A DNA stretch of 64,000 nucleotides from Actinoplanes flavus (GTDB taxonomy: Bacteria > Actinomycetota > Actinomycetes > Mycobacteriales > Micromonosporaceae). Positions 58,193-64,000 of the stretch are shown here, piece after piece. The first letter of the stretch is position 1, and every line of letters starts with the position of its first letter. The DNA lies in NCBI RefSeq assembly GCF_017592555.1, contig NZ_JAGFNS010000013.1, forward strand, positions 124,001 through 188,000, written 5' to 3'. Under the pieces are notes generated by a model, which worked only from the letters and a program-made list of their open reading frames with translations, had not been told where the DNA came from and did no database searches. The position numbers and the translations under genes were made by a program.

Positions 58193-58813
58193 GTGAGCCG
58201 ATACGAGATCCATCTGACGGTCGTGGCCGATGCCGACGATGAGCGGCTTCGATCGTGGGCGACGGCCCGGGGCGTGCGATACACCCGCATCCTGCTCGAC
58301 CGGGGCGACCATGCCAGCCAGCCGATGCTGAGCTGGCTCTCCGACGGCACACCGGTCTCGGCGGAGGCGGACGCCCGCCGGGTCGCGGCCACCCTGCGAA
58401 CGGACGGCTTCCCCGTCACCCGGCTCAAGGTCGAAGCCGCCGCGTCCGGCGGCGAGGCGCCCCGCACCGCGGCCGACGCACGGCCCGGCCTCTACTTCGA
58501 GCATCACGTCAAGGTGCTGCTGCCCGCCGGAGCCCCGCTGGATCCGGTCCGTGAGCTGGCCGTCCGGCACGGCGCTCACCTGTCCCGCAATGCCCGGCGG
58601 ACACGGCCCGACGGCGTGCAGGAGAGGTTCGTCACTCAGCGCTGCTATCGGGCGGGCCGGCCGGAGGCGACCGCGGCGCTGGCCGGGCTGCTGGCCGCCG
58701 TCGCCGGAGCGGGCCTGGAGGTGGCCGAGGTCGAGGAGGAGTATGTGCTGGTAGACGACAATCCGGGTCTGGACGGCGGCTGGTTCGACGACCCGTCGGG
58801 CAGCCCGGCGTGA
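58193..58813 (+). CDS. Protein of unknown function with a duplicated domain, partner of an AbiEii-like NTase
   Basis: A 206-residue cytosolic protein. Two halves look alike: residues 3-83 (YEIHLTVVADADDERLRSWA to FPVTRLKVEAA) and 98-190 (YFEHHVKVLLPAGAPLDPVR to VAEVEEEYVLVD), each a beta-alpha-beta-like unit with alternating strands. No named family is recognised and no HTH is present. GTG 58193 is used. It overlaps the nucleotidyltransferase start by four bases (GTGA), so the two are coupled. The pair may be a toxin-antitoxin-like or RNA-modifying module. Confidence 0.85.
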   Translation: MSRYEIHLTVVADADDERLRSWATARGVRYTRILLDRGDHASQPMLSWLSDGTPVSAEADARRVAATLRTDGFPVTRLKVEAAASGGEAPRTAADARPGLYFEHHVKVLLPAGAPLDPVRELAVRHGAHLSRNARRTRPDGVQERFVTQRCYRAGRPEATAALAGLLAAVAGAGLEVAEVEEEYVLVDDNPGLDGGWFDDPSGSPA

Positions 58814-59763
58814 CCGCGCACCGGGCCGCTCTCGATCACATCATCGGGGTGGTCGCCGAGCAGCCGTGGGCGGAGTGCCTGGTGCTGCGCGGCAGCATGA
58901 CCATGGCCTCGTGGGTGGGTGACGCGGCTCGGCCACCGGGCGACATCGACTGGGTGGTGTGGCCGCCCGACGCGATGCCCGTGGACTATCTGGATCCGTA
59001 CCCGGCTCTGGATCGCACCGACGTCCCCCAGCACTGGCCGGCGGCCGCCCGGCACCTGCCCTGGACGTTCCAGGAGATCGACACCGACGGCCCACAGTCC
59101 GCGTCGGCTCCGGATCATGCGAGCTGGGTGGCCGGAGCCCAACCGGACGAGGTCCCCGATCCGGTCCACGACCGGCTCCAGAGACTGCTGGCCGCACACC
59201 CCCGGGCGTCCGGCGGCGTGACCCTCGACGCGAGCCGGATCGTCCACGAGGCGACCTGGGACTACACCGTCAGCTGGTCGGAGTATTCGAACATTCGCAT
59301 GTTCGCCGGCAGCCGCGCCCGCATGGTGATCCCGTGGACGGCGCCGGGCGGTGAGATCGGAAGCGCCCGGATCGACCTGGCCTACGACGAGGTGATGGCC
59401 GATGCGGTGGTCCGCACACCCATCCGGCGCGCCGACGGGCAGCCACCGACCATGGCGTGGACGGCGAGCCGCGAGCTCTCCCTCGCCTGGAAGCTGCACT
59501 GGCTGACGGCCGACCAGGCCACCGAGGGCGTCTCCGCGATGAAGGACGTCTACGACGCCGTGCTCCTGGCCGAACTGACCGGGATGTGCCTGTCCCGCCG
59601 CCTGCGCCGTCTGGTGCTCAGCGCCGAGGGCGCGGCCCGTCTGCTGGCCCCTTCCGAGATCCCGACATGGGTGCTCGACACCCCGCCACCCGGCGGCGGC
59701 ACTCCCGGCCCCTGGCTGGCCCGTCTGGCCACCGCGGTCGACCGGTTGATCCTCCAGCCCTGA
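58810..59763 (+). CDS. AbiEii/MenT-like nucleotidyltransferase
   Basis: A 317-residue protein of the AbiEii/AbiGii (DUF1814) nucleotidyltransferase family. LVLRGSMTMASWVG (25-38) and GDIDWVV (44-50) are the GS and DxD catalytic motifs; RIDLAYDE (187-194), AWKLHWL (226-232) and KDVYDAVLL (245-253) are the later conserved parts. GTG 58810 overlaps the partner. Known relatives are NTase toxins that modify tRNA; whether this one is toxic is not known. Confidence 0.88.
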   Translation: MTAHRAALDHIIGVVAEQPWAECLVLRGSMTMASWVGDAARPPGDIDWVVWPPDAMPVDYLDPYPALDRTDVPQHWPAAARHLPWTFQEIDTDGPQSASAPDHASWVAGAQPDEVPDPVHDRLQRLLAAHPRASGGVTLDASRIVHEATWDYTVSWSEYSNIRMFAGSRARMVIPWTAPGGEIGSARIDLAYDEVMADAVVRTPIRRADGQPPTMAWTASRELSLAWKLHWLTADQATEGVSAMKDVYDAVLLAELTGMCLSRRLRRLVLSAEGAARLLAPSEIPTWVLDTPPPGGGTPGPWLARLATAVDRLILQP

Positions 59764-59872
59764 CTTTCGGCCGGCCCCCGGTGCCCAATAGTCAGGATCG
59801 GCGGATCGTCCCATCGGCCGCTGTGACACCATGCGACCGGCCCCTTGCGGAAACGTCACAAAGGAGGAGTCG

Positions 59873-60328
59873 ATGGAAGATCTGATTCAGGGTGGGTATG
59901 TACTGACCGCCGACCCGAAACGGGTCGACTTCACCCGGGTACACCGTTGGCTTGCCGAAGAGTCCTACTGGGCGGCCGGCCGCTCCTACGATCTGGTGGC
60001 CCGCTCCATCGACGGCTCCCTGCCGTATTCGATCTTCGCCGGCACTGAACAGGTGGGCTTCGCCCGGGTCGTCACCGACGGCGCCACCTTCGCCTGGATC
60101 TGCGACGTCTTCATCGACGGCACTCACCGGGGCCGCGGCCTGGGCAAATGGCTGATCGACTCGATTCTGGCCGACCTCTCCGAACGCGGCGTCCAGCGTT
60201 TCCTTCTGGCCACCAGGGACGCTCAGGAGGTCTACCGCCGCTCCGGATTCGCCGAAATCGAGGGCGCGCACCGTTTCATGGAGATCGACCGCCGCCCCAC
60301 CGCAAAAGCCATCCTCGGCAGAGCCTGA
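59873..60328 (+). CDS. GNAT-family N-acetyltransferase
   Basis: A 151-residue acetyltransferase. ICDVFIDGTHRGRGLGKWLI contains the acetyl-CoA pyrophosphate loop (RGRGLG), with VARSIDGSLPYSIFAG and LATRDAQEVYRRSGF as the flanking conserved parts. ATG 59873 follows AAAGGAGGAGTCG. Acceptor unknown. A pair of hairpins lies after it. Confidence 0.93.
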   Translation: MEDLIQGGYVLTADPKRVDFTRVHRWLAEESYWAAGRSYDLVARSIDGSLPYSIFAGTEQVGFARVVTDGATFAWICDVFIDGTHRGRGLGKWLIDSILADLSERGVQRFLLATRDAQEVYRRSGFAEIEGAHRFMEIDRRPTAKAILGRA

Positions 60329-60453
60329 CCCCCGACCAGCCGGCCCGCGAGCCACGCCACAGCTCCCAGGCCACCCGACCAGCCGGATCACGGGTTGCCG
60401 GACCGACTCGGCAGCAAGGCATCCACCCACCTGGCTCCCGGGCCGCGCGACTG

Positions 60454-60557
60454 GACATCAGCGCTGTCTCAACGGATTGAGACAGCACCACGACCAGCTG
60501 GAACCGATCGGCTGACCCTCAGCGCTGTCTCAACCGGGCTGAGACAGCGCTGATGTC
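60454..60557. repeat. Double hairpin made of four related arms between GNAT and RecQ
   Basis: GCTGTCTCAA at 60463-60472 pairs with TTGAGACAGC at 60477-60486 (loop CGGA), and TCAGCGCTGTCTCA at 60519-60532 pairs with TGAGACAGCGCTGA at 60540-60553. The outer flanks also pair (GGACATCAGCGCTGTCTCA at 60453-60471 with 60540-60558), so the whole can refold as one long stem. It lies between converging genes and may be a bidirectional terminator or a mobile palindromic repeat. Confidence 0.85.
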
Positions 60558-60613
60558 CGCCTGAACAAGATCAGCCGTTGTCCGGACATGCCTTCCGGAC
60601 GAAGTGCGGCCGG

Positions 60614-62764
60614 TCAGCCGGCTACGGCCAGGGCCAAGGGCAGGACGCCTGGGGCGCCCGCCTTGCGGAGGGCACGGCCGGCGAGAGCCATCGTCCAGCC
60701 GGAATCGACCAGATCGTCGACCAGGAGGACCGGGCCGGACAGAGTGGCCAGGTCAGTGGCGATCTCTGGTGGGACGGTGAAAGCGTCGTGCAGGGCACGA
60801 ACCCGCTGGGCGCTGTTGCCGCGATGACCGCTGGCGTCTCCGGGCGTCGTCGACTCCAGCATGCCCAGCATCGGCAGGCGCCCGACGGTGGCGATGTGCT
60901 CGGCGAGGCTGTGGATAAGTTGTGGATGACGCTGTGAATAGACGGAGACGACCGCGGCTGGGCGCTGCTGCCAGGCATCATCTCCCCTGGCCCAGGCCTT
61001 GAGGACCTCGACCACGGCACCGGCCAGGTCGGAGGTGATCGGCGCGTCCGGCGACTCGGGTGAGACCGCGGCCCGCAACCGGCCACCCCAGCCGAGGTCC
61101 GACAGGCGGCCCACGGCACGGCCCGGCTCGATCTGCTCGGCGGGACCGATCCGGCCCTTCAGGTTGACGCCGACGGCGGCCAGACCGGTGGGCCACATCT
61201 TCTTCGGCGCGATCTCGGTGCCGGGACGGCCCAGGAAGGCCTCGGCCGCGGCGAGCGACGGCGCGGACACCTCGGCGTCGAACAACGGCCCGGCACAGTT
61301 GTCGCACCGGCCGCATGCCGCCGCGCCGGGGTCGTCCAGGCAGCGGCGGAGGAACTCCATGCGGCAGGTGGGCGTCACCGCGTACTCGATCATGGTCTTC
61401 TGCTCGGCCTCGCGCGCCTCGGCGACCCTTCGAAGCCTGGCCTCGTCGTAGGTCCACGGCTCTCCGGTGGTGAGCCAGCCTCCGCGCGTGCGGCGCACCG
61501 CGCCGTCCACGTCGAGAACCTTGAGCATCAGCTCCAGCCTGGTGCGGCGGAGGTCGACCAGCGGCTCCAGTGCCTGTGTGGACATCGGCTGGTCCGGTGA
61601 GAGGCGCGCCAGCACCGCTCGCACCTGGTCCTCCGGCGGGAACGCCAGCGAGGCGAAATAGCGCCAGATCGCCGAGTCCTCCGGACCGGGCAGCAGCACC
61701 ACCTCGGCGTGCTCGACCGCGCGGCCGGCCCGGCCGACCTGCTGGTAGTAGGCGATCGGCGAGGGTGGCGCGCCGAGGTGGACGACGAATCCGAGGTCGG
61801 GTTTGTCGAAGCCCATCCCGAGGGCCGAGGTCGCGACCAGTGCCTTGATCTTGTTGGTCAGCAGGTCCTGCTCAGCGGCCCGGCGCTCGGCGTCCTCCAC
61901 CTGGCCGGTGTAGGACGCCACCTCGAAGCCACGGGACCGCAGGAAGTCGGCGGTCTCGGTGGCCGCGGCGACCGTCAGCGTGTAGACGATGCCGGAGCCC
62001 GGCAGGCGCTCCAGGTGATCGGCGAGCCAGGCCAGGCGGTGTGCCGGATCCTCCAGGCGCAGCACGGCGAGCCTCAGCGAGTCTCGCTCCAGGGTGCCAC
62101 GCAGCACCAGCGCGTCGCCGAGCTGGTCGGCGACGTCGGCGGTGACCCGCGCGTTGGCGGTGGCCGTGGTGGCCAACACCGGCGTCCGCGTCGGCAGGCC
62201 GGCCAGGAAGGTACGGAGTCGCCGGTAGTCGGGCCGGAAGTCGTGCCCCCAGTCGGAGACGCAGTGTGCCTCGTCGACCACCAGGAGACCGGTGCTGCGT
62301 GCCAGGCCGGGCAGGACGTTGTCACGGAAGTCCGGATTGTTGAGCCGCTCCGGGCTGATCAGCAGCACATCCACCTCACCGGCACGGATCTCGTGCTCGA
62401 TCAGGCTCCACTCGTCGAGGTTCGCCGAGTTGATGGTGCGCGCCCGGATCCCGGCGCGAGCGGCCGAGTCGACCTGGTTGCGCATCAGGGCGAGCAGCGG
62501 GGAGACGATGACCGTCGGCCCGGCTGGGCTGTCTCCCGACCGGAGCAGGGCGGTGGCCACGAAGTAGACCGCCGATTTGCCCCACCCGGTGCGCTGCACG
62601 CACAGGACCCGCCGTCGGTCCACGGTGAGCGCCTCGATCGCCCGCCACTGGTCCTCCCGCAGCACCGCGTGCTCCCCGGCGAGCCGGCGGAGCACCTCCT
62701 CAGCGCGCTCTCGCACGACCGCCCGCTCGGCCTCGCCGGCCGCCATCCGCGTCGTCTCAGTCAC
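60614..62764 (-). CDS. recQ: RecQ-family DNA helicase with phosphoribosyltransferase-like C-terminus
   Basis: A 716-residue protein. Motif I QRTGWGKSA (57-65), motif II DEAH (164-167) with the CVSDWGHDFRPDY aromatic loop, GMGFDKPDLGFVVHLG and YYQQVGRAGR are RecQ features, and CRMEFLRRCLDD plus CGRCDNC form the zinc site. The last 120 residues are extra; LLVDDLVDSGWTMALAGRAL (680-699) is a PRPP-binding loop of phosphoribosyltransferases. No HRDC domain is seen. GTG 62764 is used. It unwinds DNA in repair; the PRTase part is unusual. Confidence 0.92.
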   Translation of the reverse strand: MTETTRMAAGEAERAVVRERAEEVLRRLAGEHAVLREDQWRAIEALTVDRRRVLCVQRTGWGKSAVYFVATALLRSGDSPAGPTVIVSPLLALMRNQVDSAARAGIRARTINSANLDEWSLIEHEIRAGEVDVLLISPERLNNPDFRDNVLPGLARSTGLLVVDEAHCVSDWGHDFRPDYRRLRTFLAGLPTRTPVLATTATANARVTADVADQLGDALVLRGTLERDSLRLAVLRLEDPAHRLAWLADHLERLPGSGIVYTLTVAAATETADFLRSRGFEVASYTGQVEDAERRAAEQDLLTNKIKALVATSALGMGFDKPDLGFVVHLGAPPSPIAYYQQVGRAGRAVEHAEVVLLPGPEDSAIWRYFASLAFPPEDQVRAVLARLSPDQPMSTQALEPLVDLRRTRLELMLKVLDVDGAVRRTRGGWLTTGEPWTYDEARLRRVAEAREAEQKTMIEYAVTPTCRMEFLRRCLDDPGAAACGRCDNCAGPLFDAEVSAPSLAAAEAFLGRPGTEIAPKKMWPTGLAAVGVNLKGRIGPAEQIEPGRAVGRLSDLGWGGRLRAAVSPESPDAPITSDLAGAVVEVLKAWARGDDAWQQRPAAVVSVYSQRHPQLIHSLAEHIATVGRLPMLGMLESTTPGDASGHRGNSAQRVRALHDAFTVPPEIATDLATLSGPVLLVDDLVDSGWTMALAGRALRKAGAPGVLPLALAVAG

Positions 62765-62801
62765 CCGGCATGTCTATCAGCCCGCCGTGGCCATTCCCGA
62801 G

Positions 62802-62827
62802 TTATCCACAGTACGGAGTTGTCCACA
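62802..62827 (+). promoter_or_regulatory. Two DnaA-box-like sites upstream of recQ
   Basis: TTATCCACA at 62802-62810 and TTGTCCACA at 62819-62827 lie 17 bases apart in the recQ upstream region, the same spacing as the pair at 31322. The 362-base gap 62765-63126 shows no gene otherwise. Binding by DnaA is inferred. Confidence 0.5.
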
Positions 62828-63126
62828 GCCCGAAGGCACGATTCGAGCGGCGCCTCGCCGATCCGGGCCATGCTCCTGGTCGTTCAAGCGGATCGATCGG
62901 GGGTCGCCATGCGGATGTCATGTGGGAGAGCGCAGCGGGCCGTCCCGGCGCGGAGCGGGGTCCGCCCGGCGGAGGCGGGGCCCCGGCCACCACCAGGCCG
63001 GGCCGGCTGCGGCCGGCCCGGTGTGGAGGCCGGCCGTGGTCGGCGGATTCCTGCCCCTGGTCACGCGCGTGGGGTGGTTCGGAGAAGACGGCGACCCATC
63101 GCCGTACGGATGAAAGTCTCGATGAC

Positions 63127-63525
63127 ATGACCAAAACGATCGCCGAGAAGCTGCTGATCAAGCCGAATTCGACCGTCTGGCTCAACGAACCGGCCCGGCT
63201 TCCGCTGCTCACCCCCATGCCGGAGGGTGTGCGCGAGACCGGCACGCTGGCGACGGCGAGCACGGCCGTGCTGTTCGCGGAGAATGCCGAAGGCGTCCGG
63301 GGACAGCTGGCCCAGCATCGCACCGACCTGGACAAGCCGGCCGCGTTCTGGATCGCCTATCCGAAGGGCAACAAGGCCGACATCAACCGGGATTCGCTCT
63401 GGCCCATCGTCGCCGACTTCGACATGCGGCCGTGCGGGCAGGTGGCGATCGACGAGCGCTGGTCGGCGCTGCGGTTCCGGGCCAATCGTCCCGGCGAGGG
63501 CCGCTTCACCGGTGGTGCGGAGTGA
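63127..63525 (+). CDS. DUF3052-like protein
   Basis: A 132-residue soluble protein starting MTKTIAEKLLIKPNSTVWLN, with AAFWIAYPKGNKADINRDSL near the centre and RWSALRFRANRPGEG at the end. This is the pattern of a small actinobacterial DUF3052-like family of unknown function. ATG 63127 is used. It converges on the SDR gene with 18 bases between stops. A DNA or RNA role is not shown. Confidence 0.85.
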   Translation: MTKTIAEKLLIKPNSTVWLNEPARLPLLTPMPEGVRETGTLATASTAVLFAENAEGVRGQLAQHRTDLDKPAAFWIAYPKGNKADINRDSLWPIVADFDMRPCGQVAIDERWSALRFRANRPGEGRFTGGAE

Positions 63526-63543
63526 GCGGCCCGCCGCCGTCCG

Positions 63544-64000
63544 CTAACGCCCCAGGACGGTGCCTCCGTTGACGTTGATGATCTGGCCGGTGACGAACCC
63601 ACCACCCGGGCCGACCAGCCAGCGGACCGCCTCGGCGATGTCGTCCGGGACACCGGCCCGCTTCACCAGGGAGGCGTCGACGCGCGCCTGATGTCCTTCC
63701 GGGGTCATCCGGCCGTCGAAGAATTCACTGTCGGTGACGTAGCCCGGCGAGATGACGTTCGCCGTGATGCCTTCGGCACCGAGGGAGGTGGCCAGATCCA
63801 GCCCGTACCCGTGCAGTGCGGCCTTGGCCGCGGAGTAGGGCCCGCCGCCGCCTCGCTGGGCGGCGATCGAACTGGTGAGGATGATCTTCCCGCCCGGCCG
63901 GCGGAGATGCGGAAGGAGCGCGGTGGTCATGAGGACCGCGGAGAGCACGTTCGAGTCGAGGTTGGCGTGCCAGCGGGCCGCCACGCCGTCGAGGGTTCCC
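63544..64000 (-). CDS. Short-chain dehydrogenase/reductase (partial, N-terminus beyond window)
   Basis: The minus strand reads 152 residues from the window edge to the stop at 63544. The part seen has the catalytic serine region IILTSSIAAQ, the YSAAKAAL motif (Y and K of the active site), PGYVTD and GQIINVNGGTVL. The Rossmann glycine motif lies beyond 64000. A classical SDR of FabG type; substrate unknown. Confidence 0.92.
   Translation of the reverse strand, partial: GTLDGVAARWHANLDSNVLSAVLMTTALLPHLRRPGGKIILTSSIAAQRGGGGPYSAAKAALHGYGLDLATSLGAEGITANVISPGYVTDSEFFDGRMTPEGHQARVDASLVKRAGVPDDIAEAVRWLVGPGGGFVTGQIINVNGGTVLGR

Overview
The window is high-GC actinobacterial DNA. Gene content and order (moeZ, two DUF3152 proteins, an alpha/beta hydrolase, TetR, DUF3107 and a DEAD-box helicase in a row, plus a second nuo operon, proBA and an integrated pSAM2/SLP1-like element) suggest a Micromonosporaceae-type genome such as Actinoplanes. 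The genus is an inference from content, not a sequence match.

Positions 1-11911 are the right-hand part of an actinomycete integrative and conjugative element (AICE). The minus strand carries a tyrosine integrase cut by the window edge, an excisionase that overlaps it, a DnaB-N/DUF3987 protein that is the only visible candidate for replication, small Spd-like proteins, and a TraB/FtsK-type DNA translocase with a cluster of GCTAGC repeats just downstream that looks like a transfer locus. A divergent GntR repressor with TTGGCTAG operator-like repeats is followed by a HAD hydrolase, a PCC/DUF296 protein, an XRE regulator and four tiny overlapping genes. The element ends at 11861-11911 in a 3' fragment of a tyrosine tRNA gene, which is the attR; the intact tRNA should lie left of the window.

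Positions 12000-36000 are chromosomal: a MOSC protein, a luciferase-like oxidoreductase, a DUF1707 membrane protein, an MFS transporter, HtpX, then a tightly coupled nuoC-H-I-J-K-L-M-N operon lacking nuoD, with nuoB 4 kb away. Between and after these lie an ECF sigma factor with a membrane partner, a DUF2252 protein, hemC, a PLP decarboxylase, another MFS transporter, a gamma-glutamyltransferase, and a divergent oxidoreductase/TetR pair with clear palindromic operators. Short tandem repeats that copy the 3' ends of genes occur at several gene ends here.

Positions 36000-52800 carry a methyltransferase overlapping an alkyltransferase-like protein, proB-proA, a 715-base leader region, and a four-gene coupled operon (small membrane protein, secreted sortase-like protein, processive family-2 glycosyltransferase, TIM-barrel glycosidase-like protein) that looks like an exopolysaccharide synthase system. 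A terpene-cyclase-fold protein, moeZ, the DUF3152 pair, a hydrolase, a proline-rich protein, a TetR and DUF3107 follow.

Positions 53000-64000 carry a DEAD-box helicase, heme oxygenase, a methyltransferase, a copper chaperone with a secreted His-rich partner, a two-gene AbiEii-like nucleotidyltransferase module, a GNAT, a RecQ helicase fused to a phosphoribosyltransferase-like tail, a DUF3052-like protein and a truncated SDR. No CRISPR array, rRNA or complete tRNA was seen.
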